Source: Salinarimonas sp. (lineage in GTDB: Bacteria; Pseudomonadota; Alphaproteobacteria; Rhizobiales; Beijerinckiaceae). From it: a stretch of DNA of 64,000 bases. The stretch spans positions 1 through 64,000 of the forward strand of contig JAFIEI010000013.1 in the NCBI GenBank assembly GCA_020832565.1, in the 5' to 3' direction. The position numbers and the translations under genes are program-made. The notes under the pieces are model-generated. The model did no database searches. It saw only the letters and a program-made list of their open reading frames with translations, and was not told where the DNA came from. Shown one piece after another: positions 16,600 through 26,356 of the stretch (position 1 is the first letter of the stretch; each line of letters opens with the position of its first letter).

Positions 16600-17438
16600 G
16601 ATCCTGCCGCCTCCCCCGCAGGCGCGGTGGTCGGGCCGATATCCGGTTTGCCGCTGCCCGGGCGCACCCAGAGCGAGCCGAAAGCCTCGTCCTGGCGCAG
16701 GTTGAGCCGTCCCTCGCGTACCATTTCGAGCGTCGCCGAGAGCGCCGAGGCGAGCACGGTGGCGCGTTGCCCGGGGCTTGCGATATAGTCCGTCAGATAG
16801 CTGTCGAGGACGATCCAGTCCGTCCCGACATCATGGCCGAGCAGCCGCTCCAGCGCCTCGCGCGCTTCGGCCAGCGTCCAGACCGTTCGGCGCTTCATCG
16901 TGACCCGCGAGGACATCTGCTTCTGGCGCTCACGGGCATAGGCTGAGAGCAGATCGTAGAGCGTGGCGTCCCAGAGCGGCTTGTGACGCACGCGCACCGG
17001 CTCCGGCGCCCCGCGCGTGTGGAAGTCACGCCCCAGACGCGGGCGCTCTTCCAGCATCTTCGCCGCCTTGCGGATCGTCTCGAGCCGCTGCAGGCGCAAT
17101 TGCAGCGCGGTGGCGAGATCGTCGGCGGAGGGCTCCTCGCCCTTGGGCGGCTCGGGCAGCAGCAATCGCGATTTCAGATAAGCGAGCCAGGCCGCCATGA
17201 CGAGATAATCGGCGGCGAGTTCGAGGCGCAGCTTGCGCAGATGCTCGATGAAGACGAGATATTGCTCGGCCAGGGCGAGGATCGAGATCTTCGTGAGATC
17301 GACCTTCTGGCGGCGGGCGAGTTCCAGCAGGAGATCGAGCGGCCCCTCGAATCCGTCCACATCGACGACGAGCGAATCCTCTGCCGGCGCCGCGTCGCGC
17401 CGGGGGCGTCCCTCCTCGAATGCGATGATCTCGGCCAT
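16596..17438 (-). CDS. scpA: Segregation and condensation protein A
   Basis: ScpA is the kleisin that bridges SMC heads in chromosome condensation and segregation. The 280-residue protein begins MAEIIAFEEG and carries the diagnostic N-terminal DVDGFEGPLDLLLELARRQKVDL, ADYLVMAAWLAYLKSRLLLP, and a C-terminal winged helix around EMVREGRLNLRQDEAFGSLW. The start at 17438 is preceded by GAGGTGG; the frame open back to 17537 would overlap nagZ. It lies downstream of nagZ and is coupled to scpB. Confidence 0.96.
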   Translation of the reverse strand: MAEIIAFEEGRPRRDAAPAEDSLVVDVDGFEGPLDLLLELARRQKVDLTKISILALAEQYLVFIEHLRKLRLELAADYLVMAAWLAYLKSRLLLPEPPKGEEPSADDLATALQLRLQRLETIRKAAKMLEERPRLGRDFHTRGAPEPVRVRHKPLWDATLYDLLSAYARERQKQMSSRVTMKRRTVWTLAEAREALERLLGHDVGTDWIVLDSYLTDYIASPGQRATVLASALSATLEMVREGRLNLRQDEAFGSLWVRPGSGKPDIGPTTAPAGEAAGS

Positions 17439-17493
17439 GCCACCTCGTGCGAATCGCTGCGTGCGTCTCAACGCATGGCAGAGAATCACCCGA

Positions 17494-18507
17494 TCAGGCA
17501 GCGCCCGCAAGCAATGCATCGCGCCTGGCGCGCGCATCCACAGGATCGAAGGCCTCGACGGGCGCCTTGCACAGGGTCAGGGCCGCATCCGCGCGTCGCT
17601 GCGCCTCACCGGCGAGCGTCGGCGTCGCTTCGGCGACGTCCCGCATCTCGGCGAAATCGCCCGAGCAATGCAGTGCGAGATCGCACCCTGCCGCAAACAA
17701 TCCCTGCGTGCGCTCCTTGAAATCCCCTTCGAGCGCCTGCATGCCGACATCGTCGCTCATCAGGAGCCCGTCGAAGCCGATCTCACCGCGGATCACTTCG
17801 CTGATGATCGTCTGCGAGAGCGTGGCGCAGTTCTCCGGGTCGAGCGCGGTGTAGACCACATGCGCCGTCATCGCCATCGGCAGATGCGATAGTGCCTTGA
17901 AGGGCGCGAAATCGGTCACTGCAAGCGTCTCGCGATCAGCCTCGACGACGGGCAGGGCAAGGTGGCTGTCGACGCCGGCGCGGCCATGGCCGGGAATGTG
18001 CTTGATCACGGGCAGCACGCCCCCCGCCATCAACCCGCGCGCCGCCGCGCCGCCCAGCGCACCGACGATCTGCGGTTCGCGCCCGTAGGCCCGGTCGCCG
18101 ATCACGTCATGGGCCCCGGGGACGGGGATGTCGAGGCAGGGCACGCAATCCACGTCGATACCGAGATCGCGCAATTCATGCGCGATCAGGCGGGCCCCCA
18201 GCGCCACTGCCGCGATCTGTTGCGCGGGATCGCTGATCGACTGCCCATAGAGCGCAGCCGGGGGATGGTCGATCCAGTGAGGCGGGCGCAGCCGGCGCAC
18301 GCGTCCGCCCTCCTGATCGATCAGGATCGGCGCATCATGCCCCGCCGCTGCACGCATTTCGGCGCAAAGCGCGCGCACCTGGTCCGGATCGACGATGTTG
18401 CGGGCGAAGAGGATGAAGCCGAAGGGGCGCACATCGCGAAAGAAGGCGCGCTCGTCGGGCGTGAGCGCGGGGCCCGAACACCCGTAGATCGCGGCGGACA
18501 GGGTCAT
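17494..18507 (-). CDS. nagZ: Beta-N-acetylhexosaminidase
   Basis: NagZ is a cytoplasmic GH3 enzyme that removes N-acetylglucosamine from anhydro-muropeptides during cell-wall recycling. The 337-residue product shows ILIDQEGGRVRRL (substrate pocket), the catalytic His loop KHIPGHGRAGVDSH and the nucleophile Asp in LLMSDDVGM, all spaced as in the family. It is encoded 55 bp upstream of scpA and 61 bp downstream of a SPOR-domain gene, an order that recurs across Hyphomicrobiales and ties it to cell-envelope functions. Confidence 0.96.
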   Translation of the reverse strand: MTLSAAIYGCSGPALTPDERAFFRDVRPFGFILFARNIVDPDQVRALCAEMRAAAGHDAPILIDQEGGRVRRLRPPHWIDHPPAALYGQSISDPAQQIAAVALGARLIAHELRDLGIDVDCVPCLDIPVPGAHDVIGDRAYGREPQIVGALGGAAARGLMAGGVLPVIKHIPGHGRAGVDSHLALPVVEADRETLAVTDFAPFKALSHLPMAMTAHVVYTALDPENCATLSQTIISEVIRGEIGFDGLLMSDDVGMQALEGDFKERTQGLFAAGCDLALHCSGDFAEMRDVAEATPTLAGEAQRRADAALTLCKAPVEAFDPVDARARRDALLAGAA

Positions 18508-18568
18508 GCGTTGATTTCCGTTTCAGAAAATCGATGCGGCCCGGCGCGAAAGCGGGGCCGCAACGGGT

Positions 18569-20563
18569 TCAGTTGCGGGCGACGAAGCAATCCCCGCCGG
18601 CATTCTTGATCCGGTCGCAGACGCTGTTGGCGGAGGAGAGGTCGTAGGGGCCGACACGCACGCGGTAGATCGTGTTGCCGTTCACCTCCGCCCGCCGCAC
18701 GATCGGCGATGCATCGTCGATAATGCCCGAATAGCGGCTCTGGAACTGGCTGAAGGCCTGACGGGCGCGATCCTCGGAATTGCTGATCCCGAGCTGCACC
18801 ACATAATCGCCAGTCGCTGCCGGCTGCGCCGGGGAGACGCTGGCCGTCTGCTGCGGCGAGTTCTGTTGCTGCTGCTGGGCCTGCGGGGCGATCTGCGTGG
18901 CACCCGTCAGGGCCATGGGCTGGCGCGGGGCGGGCGCCTGTTCGCGCGCGGGCTCCGGGGTCGACTGAGCCGTCTGGTTCGCCGATGCCGCCGGAGGCTC
19001 GCTCTCGCCCTGGGGCGGATTGTCGGCAAGGATCTGCTCGAGGGGATCCGTGGCGGTGTCGCTGTCCTGTTGCGCGGTGTCGGTGCCTTGATCGGAAAGC
19101 GATTGGGGCTGTGAAGCCGCTTCCGTGGCAGGGTCCGGCTCCCAGGGCATCCGTTCGGTCGCAGGGCTGGGCACCGACGCATCGGACAGGGCCGAGAATT
19201 CACTGGATGTCTCCAGCGAGGCGAATTCGCGCGGCGCGTCGCTGCCGTTGCGAATAATCGTCCCGTCCGGGCGGACGGTCACGGTACGCACGCGGCGCGG
19301 CTCGCCGAGCTCGGCCACGGCGGCGGAGACCTCCGGCGGCGATTCGAAGCCGCCCTGCGGCTCCATCGTGCCTGAGAGCACCTGTGCGATGGGATCGGTC
19401 GCACCGTCGCGGTTCTGGGTGGCGGCCGGAGGCGGCAATACGACACGCGGGCTGGAGCGCGCGATTTCACCGACATCGACAGGCTGCTCCTCGCGATCCA
19501 CGACGCGGGTTTCGTCCTCGGTGGTGCGTTCGAAGATCTGACGATCCTGGTCGGGAATGTCGACGCCGCCGGGATTGACGGGCTCGATGCGCATCGGCTC
19601 GGTTTCGGCGGAGATCAGCGGGGGCTCGCCATTGCCGGCCGGGCCGGTGCTGCGCACGAAGTACAGAGCACTCGCCACGCCGATCACGGCTACACCGAGA
19701 ACGATGCCGACGGTCATCATGGCCTTGCCGTTGCCGCGTCGCTCACGACGCAGGCGCGGGGCGTGGTCGAGATCGTCGAGTGAATCGTCGTATTCCGGAT
19801 AGTCGCCTTCGCCCGCCATCGCGTCCTGGCCCTGATAGGCGCCGGGACCGGCATGCTGTGGCGCCAGATAGGCCGGCGGGGCGCTCAGGTCGGGACGCGA
19901 ATAATCCTGCTGGTAACCTTGCGCATAGCCGTGCCTATGATCCTGCCGACCGCCATCGGCCGGCGCCTGCGGCGCGCCGTGTCGCGGATCGGCATAGAGA
20001 TCCTCTTCCCGCCAGTCCTGCGGCTGCTGCGGTGCCTGGGGCGTTTGGGGTGCGAAATGATCGTCGTATCCGGGCAGTTGCTCCGGCGCACGTCCCTGTG
20101 GCTGGGGCCAGGCATCGTGATGCCCCTGATGCTGCGAATCGGGCTGCACCGGGTGCTGTTCCTGGGGCCGGTATTCCGGCTGCGCGTCCTGCGGCAGCCA
20201 GTCGGTGAAGGCTTGTTCGCCCGCTGCCGGTGGCGTCTGGGCGCTGCCGGGCGCGCTCTGAGGCGGCTGCGTCTCGTCCCGGCCATAGCCGAAGACGGCG
20301 TCGTGATCGGGATCGGCGCGATGCGGTTCGGCACCGGCACGCTCGCCGCTGAGAATGCTGCGGAATGGATCATCCTGGCCGACGATGCGGGCGAGTTCTG
20401 CCAGCGGATCGCCCTTGCCGCCCTGGCCACCACCGTGGCCGCCGCCCTGATCGTGTGCGCCTGAGCCGCCGCCCGTCGCCGCGCGCTGCGGGGCTGTCTG
20501 CTGAAGCTGTCGTTCGATCTCGTCGAGGTCGATCGCCAGACGTCTTTTCGCCGTATCGCTCAT
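18569..20563 (-). CDS. SPOR-domain membrane protein
   Basis: A 664-residue bitopic inner-membrane protein. Residues 1-280 are cytoplasmic, Gln/Pro/His/Asp-rich and low-complexity, with a GGG(H/Q)GGG patch near residues 40-48. One transmembrane helix spans about 281-303 (MTVGIVLGVAVIGVASALYF). A long Pro/Gln/Ser-rich periplasmic stretch leads to a C-terminal SPOR domain at about 585-664 (DYVVQLGISNSEDRARQAF ... RVRVGPYDLSSA). SPOR domains bind denuded glycan strands at division sites, so a role in cytokinesis or septal peptidoglycan is likely. It sits between argS and nagZ, where Hyphomicrobiales usually have such a gene. Confidence 0.9.
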   Translation of the reverse strand: MSDTAKRRLAIDLDEIERQLQQTAPQRAATGGGSGAHDQGGGHGGGQGGKGDPLAELARIVGQDDPFRSILSGERAGAEPHRADPDHDAVFGYGRDETQPPQSAPGSAQTPPAAGEQAFTDWLPQDAQPEYRPQEQHPVQPDSQHQGHHDAWPQPQGRAPEQLPGYDDHFAPQTPQAPQQPQDWREEDLYADPRHGAPQAPADGGRQDHRHGYAQGYQQDYSRPDLSAPPAYLAPQHAGPGAYQGQDAMAGEGDYPEYDDSLDDLDHAPRLRRERRGNGKAMMTVGIVLGVAVIGVASALYFVRSTGPAGNGEPPLISAETEPMRIEPVNPGGVDIPDQDRQIFERTTEDETRVVDREEQPVDVGEIARSSPRVVLPPPAATQNRDGATDPIAQVLSGTMEPQGGFESPPEVSAAVAELGEPRRVRTVTVRPDGTIIRNGSDAPREFASLETSSEFSALSDASVPSPATERMPWEPDPATEAASQPQSLSDQGTDTAQQDSDTATDPLEQILADNPPQGESEPPAASANQTAQSTPEPAREQAPAPRQPMALTGATQIAPQAQQQQQNSPQQTASVSPAQPAATGDYVVQLGISNSEDRARQAFSQFQSRYSGIIDDASPIVRRAEVNGNTIYRVRVGPYDLSSANSVCDRIKNAGGDCFVARN

Positions 20564-20692
20564 GTTCGGCCGGGCCCCTCGTCCCTCGCAGGCGGCTTTG
20601 CCGCCCTTACTTTCGCCGACGGAGCCGACGAGCGCGCGAGGCAGGGAGTCCGATCCGGACCGATCGTCACCCGCTTGTGGCGGGCTGCCCCG

Positions 20693-22459
20693 CTAGCGCA
20701 TCTCGTCAGGCGCCGTGACGCCCAGAATACGAAGACCCGAGGCGATAACGCAACGGATTGCGTAAGCCAGTGCGAGTCTTTCCAGAGTCGACTCTTCATC
20801 GCTTTGGTTAACAAAGCGTAATTGCGTGGAATCTTTGCCCTTGGCCCAGAACTGATGCAACAAACTGGCAATTTCATGGACGAAGAACGCGATCCGGTGC
20901 GGTTCGTGCGCCTTCGCCGCAGCTTCGATGATACGCGGGTATTGCGCTATGCGCCGCAGCAATTCCAGCTCCGCCGGGTCGATCGCGGTCTGCGAATCGC
21001 GCGCACGCCGTGCCAATGTCTCGACCGAGATGTCGATATCCGGGAAGGCTTCCTGCGCCTGCCGCGCGACCGAATGGCAGCGGGCATGGGCGTATTGCAC
21101 GTAAAAGACCGGGTTGTCCTTCGATTGCTCGCGCACCTTCACCAGATCGAAATCGAGCGGCGCATCGTTCTTGCGGTAGAGCATCATGAAGCGCACCGCG
21201 TCGGGGCCGACCTCGTCGACCACCTCGCGCAGGGTCACGAACTCGCCGGAGCGCTTGGACATCTTCACCTGCTCGCCGTCGCGCAGGAGCCGCACCATCT
21301 GGCAGAGCTTGACGTCGAGATCACCTTCACCGGCGGTGATCGCCTTCACCGCCGCCTGCATGCGCTTGACGTAGCCGCCGTGATCGGCGCCCCAGACGTC
21401 GATCATGACGGGATAGCCGCGCTCGAACTTGGAGCGGTGATAGGCGATATCGGCGGCGAAATAGGTGTAGGAGCCGTCGGACTTGAGCAGCGGACGATCG
21501 ACATCGTCCCCGAATTGCGTGGCGCGAAACAGCGTCTGCTCGCGATCCTCCCAATCCTCGTCCGGCGCGCCCTTGGGGCGGGGGAGGCGGCCTTCATAGA
21601 TGAGATCGCGCGCGCGCAGATCCGCGATGGTGGCCGCAACCGCATCCTCCTCGCCCCCCGCAAGCGAGCGCTCCGAGAAGAACACGTCGTGCTCTATGGC
21701 GAGCGCGGCGAGATCGTCGCGGATCATCGCCATCATCGCCTCGATCGCCGCATCGCGCACGACCGGCAGCCATTCGGTCTCGGTATAATCCTGCAGGCCC
21801 GGGCCGTAGGTCTTGGCCAGCGCCTCGCCGACGCCGACAAGATAATCGCCGGGGTAGAGCCCCTCGGGGATCTCGCCGATATCCTCGCCCAGGGCTTCTC
21901 GGTAGCGCAGAAAGGCGGAGCGTGCGAGCACGTCGACCTGCGCGCCGGCATCATTGATATAGTATTCGCGGGTCACGTCGTAGCCGGCGAAGGCGAGCAG
22001 GTCGCACAGCGCATCACCGAACACCGCGCCGCGCCCGTGGCCGACATGCATCGGCCCGGTCGGGTTGGCCGAGACGTATTCGACATTGACGCGCCCGCTC
22101 TGCGCCTTCTCGCCGCGCCCGTAATCGGCCCCGGCGAGGATGACCGCGCCGAGCATCTCGCGGTAGATCGCCGGATCGAGCCGCATGTTGATGAAGCCGG
22201 GGCCGGCCACTTCCGCCGAGACGATGCGCGGATCCGTATCCAGGTCAGCCACGATCTTCTGTGCCAGCGCACGCGGATTGGTGCCCGCCGGCTTGGCCAG
22301 AACCATCGCGGCATTGGTGGCGAGATCGCCATGGGCGGGATCGCGCGGCGGCTCGACGATGGCGCGCGAGATGTCCAGATCCGCCGGCAGATCGCCCGTG
22401 CCCTGCAGATTGCGCAGCGCTTGCGCCACCCGCTCCTCGAAAGTCGCAAACAGATTCAT
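20693..22459 (-). CDS. argS: Arginyl-tRNA synthetase
   Basis: ArgRS charges tRNA-Arg in the cytoplasm. The 588-residue class-I synthetase has the N-terminal tRNA D-loop-binding domain (residues 1-110), the HIGH-type motif in [16 protein letters not shown], the KMSK loop as [10 protein letters not shown], and the C-terminal anticodon-binding DALR domain ending [20 protein letters not shown]. Length is normal for the bacterial enzyme. It is the first gene of the minus-strand run argS - SPOR - nagZ - scpA - scpB. Confidence 0.98.
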   Translation of the reverse strand: MNLFATFEERVAQALRNLQGTGDLPADLDISRAIVEPPRDPAHGDLATNAAMVLAKPAGTNPRALAQKIVADLDTDPRIVSAEVAGPGFINMRLDPAIYREMLGAVILAGADYGRGEKAQSGRVNVEYVSANPTGPMHVGHGRGAVFGDALCDLLAFAGYDVTREYYINDAGAQVDVLARSAFLRYREALGEDIGEIPEGLYPGDYLVGVGEALAKTYGPGLQDYTETEWLPVVRDAAIEAMMAMIRDDLAALAIEHDVFFSERSLAGGEEDAVAATIADLRARDLIYEGRLPRPKGAPDEDWEDREQTLFRATQFGDDVDRPLLKSDGSYTYFAADIAYHRSKFERGYPVMIDVWGADHGGYVKRMQAAVKAITAGEGDLDVKLCQMVRLLRDGEQVKMSKRSGEFVTLREVVDEVGPDAVRFMMLYRKNDAPLDFDLVKVREQSKDNPVFYVQYAHARCHSVARQAQEAFPDIDISVETLARRARDSQTAIDPAELELLRRIAQYPRIIEAAAKAHEPHRIAFFVHEIASLLHQFWAKGKDSTQLRFVNQSDEESTLERLALAYAIRCVIASGLRILGVTAPDEMR

Positions 22460-22605
22460 CTCTCGTCCGTCTCGATGCTGTCGACGCAGGTGTGAGAGCC
22501 GCGCCTGATCCGCGCGAAACCCGCCGCGCGGTGTTGATCCCGCGCGGTCTTGTCACGAGACGCCGGTTTCTTCAAGCGCCGGGGGTGGATGTGGGGTCGG
22601 CATTT

Positions 22606-22902
22606 TCATTGCTCTGATATCTCTCGGGCAACATTCCGCCGTGCGTGCAAGACACGGACGATCTCGATTCCGTCATCAAGCACACGATAGAAGGTCAGAT
22701 ACTGGCCGATCACGAGATGGCGGATTCCCGAAGCAATGTCGTCTCGCGCGATGCCAGACCAAGGGTGCGACAGCAGGTGTTGCCAGCGTGCCTCGAATGC
22801 ATCAAGAAGCCGGTCGGCAGCATCGGGGTTGTCGGCTGCGATAGACAGCCAAATACCGATAAGATCTTCCTCTGCACGCCGGGTGCGCGTGATCGAAGGC
22901 AC
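22606..22902 (-). CDS. parE: ParE/RelE-family toxin
   Basis: A 98-residue toxin of the ParE/RelE fold. It opens ITRTRRAEEDLIGIWLSIAADN and has the HPWSGIARDDIASGIRHLVIGQYLTFYRV core, with the C-terminal strand IEIVRVLHARRN typical of ParE. ParE toxins poison DNA gyrase, while RelE relatives cut mRNA; the sequence favours ParE. It starts 2 bp after the stop of the antitoxin gene, so the two are co-translated. Confidence 0.93.
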   Translation of the reverse strand: MPSITRTRRAEEDLIGIWLSIAADNPDAADRLLDAFEARWQHLLSHPWSGIARDDIASGIRHLVIGQYLTFYRVLDDGIEIVRVLHARRNVAREISEQ

Positions 22903-22904
22903 TG

Positions 22905-23183
22905 TCAGACCTTCGCTTTGGCGTCGAGGAGCCTCTGCCTCGCCTCATCCTTGACGCCGGCCATCGTCGCATGCCGGCCCGGTCCGCTCTCGATGCCTTC
23001 CCGCACGAGGCCCTGCAATTCCTCGACCGTGTACCCCAGAAGATCGCGCCGCTCCTGCCATTCTCTCACAGCGTCCCGGATCGCTTCACTGGTGGAGGCG
23101 TATTCACCGGTATCGACCGCACGACGCACGAAGGCTGCCATTTCCGGTGTGAGGGCGATGGTAATCTTCTCGACGGCTGCCAT
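22905..23183 (-). CDS. parD: ParD-family antitoxin
   Basis: A 92-residue antitoxin with an N-terminal ribbon-helix-helix domain (EKITIALTPEMAAFVRRAVDTGEYASTSEAIRDAVREW) that would bind the operon's own promoter, and a C-terminal charged helical tail (from about residue 60) that wraps the toxin. It precedes parE directly. In such modules the antitoxin-toxin complex represses its own transcription; the promoter would lie at about 23184-23230. Confidence 0.93.
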   Translation of the reverse strand: MAAVEKITIALTPEMAAFVRRAVDTGEYASTSEAIRDAVREWQERRDLLGYTVEELQGLVREGIESGPGRHATMAGVKDEARQRLLDAKAKV

Positions 23184-23296
23184 GTAAAATCCTCTCTCGG
23201 CCGCATGGTATGCGTTTCGCTTACCGCTCGCAAGCCGCGCCTTACCGCCGCTCCGGCGGGATCAGCGCCGGGTGATCCTGCTCCAGCGGCGACGTG

Positions 23297-23522
23297 TTTG
23301 CACGCGGGCTCACCCCACCCTTTATCCCTCCCCTGAGGGGAGGGAAAGCGCGCCCTGCATGAAGGCGCGCGCCGTGACCTCCCTCCCCAGCGGGGAGGGA
23401 ATGAGGGTGGGGAGAAGCGTTGATGCAGATGATCAGCCGCGATGAATTTGCACGCGGCACTGCCCCTCACCCCCGACCCCTCTCCACGGAGGGAGAGGGG
23501 AAGATGCGCCCGTCATGAAGGC
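23297..23522. repeat. Two tandem copies of a palindrome-containing intergenic repeat
   Basis: The region upstream of parD holds two related units of roughly 70-75 bp. Both begin with TTTGCACGCGG, contain a C-rich/G-rich hairpin, and end GCGCC(C)..CATGAAGGC. Unit A holds the perfect palindrome TCCCTCCCC-TGA-GGGGAGGGA (23325-23345). Unit B holds CCCCTCTCC / GGAGAGGGG (23477-23485 with 23492-23500). Between them a further TCCCTCCCC / GGGGAGGGA hairpin lies at 23380-23400, pairing in inverted orientation with the flank of unit A. This resembles dispersed REP-like or small inverted-repeat elements. No coding sequence is visible in 23184-23532. Confidence 0.7.
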
Positions 23523-23532
23523 CGTACCCCCT

Positions 23533-24699
23533 CTAAAACGACCGCGGCAAGCCCAGCACATGCTCCGCGAGGTGGGAGAGGATGAGGTTCGTCGAGATCG
23601 GGGCGACCTGGTAGAGGCGGGTTTCGCGGAATTTGCGTTCGACGTCGTATTCCTCGGCGAAACCGAAGCCGCCATGGGTCTGCACGCAGACATTGGCCGC
23701 CTCGAAGGAGGCGTCTGCGGCGAGCATCTTGGCCATGTTGGCCTCCGCGCCGCAATTCTCGCCGGCCTCGTAGAGCGCGATCGCCTGCTGCACCATCAGC
23801 TCGGCGGCGCGCATCTGGGCATAGGCCTTGGCGATGGGGAACTGCACGCCCTGGTTCTGGCCGATCGGGCGCCCGAACACGCTGCGTTCCTTCGCGTAAT
23901 CGGTGGCCTTCTCGATGAACCATTTGGCGTCGCCGATACATTCGGCGGCGATGAGAATGCGCTCGGCATTCATGCCGGAGAGGATGTAGCGGAAGCCCTT
24001 GCCCTCCTCGCCGACGAGGTTTTCCGCCGGCACGCGCAGATCGTCGAAGAATACCTCGGTCGTGGCGTGGTTCATCATTGTGCGGATCGGGCGGATGGTG
24101 AGCCCGTTGCCGATCGCCTCGCGCATATCGACGATGAAGACGGAAAGACCCTCGGTACGCTTCGTTACCTCGTCGCGCGGGGTTGTGCGCGCGAGCAGGA
24201 TCATCAGATCGGAGTATTCCGCCCGGCTCGTCCAGATCTTCTGGCCGTTGACGATGTAGCTGTCACCGTCGCGCCTGGCGAAGGTCTTGAGGGAGGTGGT
24301 GTCTGTGCCCGAGGTGGGTTCTGTCACGCCGAACGCCTGGAGCCGCAGCTTGCCGCTCGCCACATCGGGCAGATAGGCCTGCTTCTGCGCCTCGGAGCCG
24401 TGGCGCAAAACGGTGCCCATGACATACATCTGCGCGTGGCAGGCGGCCCCGTTGCCGCCCGCGCGCTGGATTTCCTCGAGGATTGCCGCCGCCGCCGAGA
24501 GCGGCAGGCCGGCGCCGCCGTATTCCTCGGGGATCAACGCGGCGAGATAGCCGGCCTCGGTCAGGGCCGTGACGAATTCCGACGGATAGGCGTTCTCGCG
24601 GTCGAGCTTGCGCCAGTATTCGCCGGGAAAATCGGCGCACAGGCGGATCACCGCCTCGCGGATATCCTGATGGCTCTCGATCATGCCGGCCTCGCTCAT
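23533..24699 (-). CDS. Acyl-CoA dehydrogenase family protein
   Basis: A 388-residue flavoprotein of the acyl-CoA dehydrogenase family, which introduces a C2-C3 double bond into an acyl-CoA and passes electrons to ETF. Domains run N-terminal helical (1-120), middle beta (with FGVTEPTSGTDTTSLKT and GQKIWTSRAEYSD contacting FAD and substrate) and C-terminal helical (ERSVFGRPIGQNQGVQFPIA, QTHGGFGFAEEYDVER). The AGGAGGAT site before the ATG at 24699 fixes the start. It lies 10 bp downstream of a MaoC-family hydratase gene, consistent with consecutive steps of an acyl-CoA degradation route. The chain specificity is not determinable by eye. Confidence 0.92.
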   Translation of the reverse strand: MSEAGMIESHQDIREAVIRLCADFPGEYWRKLDRENAYPSEFVTALTEAGYLAALIPEEYGGAGLPLSAAAAILEEIQRAGGNGAACHAQMYVMGTVLRHGSEAQKQAYLPDVASGKLRLQAFGVTEPTSGTDTTSLKTFARRDGDSYIVNGQKIWTSRAEYSDLMILLARTTPRDEVTKRTEGLSVFIVDMREAIGNGLTIRPIRTMMNHATTEVFFDDLRVPAENLVGEEGKGFRYILSGMNAERILIAAECIGDAKWFIEKATDYAKERSVFGRPIGQNQGVQFPIAKAYAQMRAAELMVQQAIALYEAGENCGAEANMAKMLAADASFEAANVCVQTHGGFGFAEEYDVERKFRETRLYQVAPISTNLILSHLAEHVLGLPRSF

Positions 24700-24709
24700 G
24701 ACATCCTCC

Positions 24710-25219
24710 TCATGCTTTCCTTTTGGGCTCGGGCCGGTGCTTGTCACCGGGGCCCTGGCCGCGTTTGTAGACGAGCAGCGTGCGCTTGAAGGAGATCACG
24801 ATGTCGCCGTGCTGGTTGGTGCCGATGGTCTCGACCTTGACGATGCCGACATCGGGGCGCGATCCGCTCTCGCGCTTCTCCAGCACGGTGGATTCGGAAT
24901 AGATGGTGTCGCCCTCGAAGACGGGTTTGGGCAGGCGCACCTCGTCCCAGCCGAGATTGGCGAAGACGTTCTGCGAGATATCCGCCACGCTCTGGCCGGT
25001 TACGAGCGCGATGGTGAAGCAGGAATTCACCAGCGGCTTCCCGAAGGCGGTGTGCTCGGCGTAATTCACGTCGAAATGCAGATGCGCGGTATTTTGCGTC
25101 AGCAGCGTGAACCAGGAATTGTCCGTTGCGGTCACGGTGCGCCCCAGCGCGTGCTTGTAGATATCGCCCGGCTCGAAATCCTCGTAGAACCGCCCGTTCC
25201 AGCCCTGCTTGACGCTCAT
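24710..25219 (-). CDS. MaoC-family (R)-hydratase-like protein
   Basis: A 169-residue hot-dog-fold protein of the MaoC dehydratase family, which adds water across 2-enoyl-CoA double bonds. It shows GRTVTATDNSWFTLLTQNTAHLHFD, which holds the Asp/His catalytic pair (here N..H), then GKPLVNSCFTIALVTG and GDTIYSESTVLEKR. The family includes mesaconyl-CoA hydratases and general enoyl-CoA hydratases; the sequence alone does not decide which. It is upstream of and nearly adjacent to an acyl-CoA dehydrogenase gene, so the two should act on related CoA esters. The start at 25219 is the ATG of MSVKQGWNGRFYEDF. Confidence 0.88.
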   Translation of the reverse strand: MSVKQGWNGRFYEDFEPGDIYKHALGRTVTATDNSWFTLLTQNTAHLHFDVNYAEHTAFGKPLVNSCFTIALVTGQSVADISQNVFANLGWDEVRLPKPVFEGDTIYSESTVLEKRESGSRPDVGIVKVETIGTNQHGDIVISFKRTLLVYKRGQGPGDKHRPEPKRKA

Positions 25220-25569
25220 GGCTCGCTCCTCGTGGTGTTCGGTTGCCCAGGCACTGCGATACGCCGGTGCGACCGCCGCGCCCATCGGTATTTCGGCACG
25301 CCCCGCTCACCACGGTGCCCAAAGGCTGCTACCGGGCCGCGCCGTGTTGCGGCACTGTCGAGACTAGCCTGCGCGGTCGTGCGATGTCATCGGCGGATCG
25401 TCGCGGGCCGGATTGACGGGGCCTCGGACTGCGCAGTATCGTCGACCGCGTCATCGAAAGGATCCCGTGTCATGGACAAGCAAGCTCGCCGCCGAGGCTG
25501 AAGCACCGCGTGCCCGTTTGCCCTTGTGGATTCGTGGCCGCATCTCTCCATGACAATCAGGAATTCCCC
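25220..25569. promoter_or_regulatory. Divergent region between the MaoC and SDR genes
   Basis: About 350 bp between divergent starts, likely containing both promoters. A nine-codon frame (MDKQARRRG, 25472-25501) is preceded by AAGGATC but is too short to support as a gene. No palindromic operator stood out. Confidence 0.35.
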
Positions 25570-26346
25570 ATGCCCGGACTCTCAGGAAAACGCTGCGTCG
25601 TCACCGGCGCGGCACGCGGAATCGGCGCCGCCATCGCGCAAGCCTTCGTGAACGAGGGCGCGAGCGTCATCGCGACCGATATCGACGCCGCGCTCGGCCG
25701 CGAGACCGCTGACCGGCTCGCCATGCCGTTCCATCATCTCGATGTCGCATCGGAAGGCGACTGGGCGGCGCTCGCGCTGCGCTTCCCGGAAGTCGATGTC
25801 GTCGTCAACAATGCCGGCATTACCGGCTTCGAAGCCGGGGCGGTCGCCCATGATCCCGAACACGCCGCGCTCGACGACTGGCGCGCCGTCATGGCCGTCA
25901 ATCTGGACGGCGTCTTCCTCGGCTGCCGCTATGCGATCGGCGCGATGAAGCGAAGCGGGGCCGGGTCTATCATCAACATCTCCTCGCGCTCGGGCCAGGT
26001 CGGAACCCCGCGCGCGGCAGCCTATGCCGCATCGAAGGCCGGCGTGCGCAATCACACCAAGACGGTTGCGCTCTATTGTGCCGAGCAGGGGTGGCGGATC
26101 CGGTGCAATTCGATCCATCCGGGGGCGATCCTGACGCCGATGTGGGAGGCGCTTCTCGGCGATGAGCCGGGGCGGGCCGAGCGGATGGCGGCATTCGTCG
26201 CGGATACGCCACTGCAGCGATTCGGTAAACCGTGCGAAGTCGCAGCCATCGCCGTGCTGCTCGCATCCGACGATGCCGCCTATATGACGGGCTCGGAAAT
26301 CACCATCGATGGCGGCCTCCTCGCCGGAAGTGCCGTACGCCCCTGA
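25570..26346 (+). CDS. Short-chain dehydrogenase/reductase
   Basis: A 258-residue classical SDR with Rossmann fold. The cofactor motif TGAARGIG lies at residues 12-19, the NNAG motif near residue 80, the catalytic Ser in INISSRSG and the catalytic Tyr-Lys in AYAASKAG. The C-terminal region has the usual substrate loop and ends [12 protein letters not shown]. An Asp after the second beta-strand ([10 protein letters not shown]) favours NAD over NADP. It is divergent from the MaoC/acyl-CoA dehydrogenase pair and could provide the 3-hydroxyacyl step, but that is context inference. Confidence 0.9.
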   Translation: MPGLSGKRCVVTGAARGIGAAIAQAFVNEGASVIATDIDAALGRETADRLAMPFHHLDVASEGDWAALALRFPEVDVVVNNAGITGFEAGAVAHDPEHAALDDWRAVMAVNLDGVFLGCRYAIGAMKRSGAGSIINISSRSGQVGTPRAAAYAASKAGVRNHTKTVALYCAEQGWRIRCNSIHPGAILTPMWEALLGDEPGRAERMAAFVADTPLQRFGKPCEVAAIAVLLASDDAAYMTGSEITIDGGLLAGSAVRP

Positions 26347-26356
26347 GGCGGCCGCA

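Noticed and set aside
18900-20450. Repetitive Gln/Pro-rich DNA in the SPOR gene as a tandem repeat or CRISPR-like array
   Set aside because: The bias is amino-acid low complexity; no regular repeat unit or spacer pattern is present.
20822-22495. A 557-residue plus-strand frame over argS
   Set aside because: It mirrors the argS coding sequence in the opposite direction and shows no motif; argS is certain.
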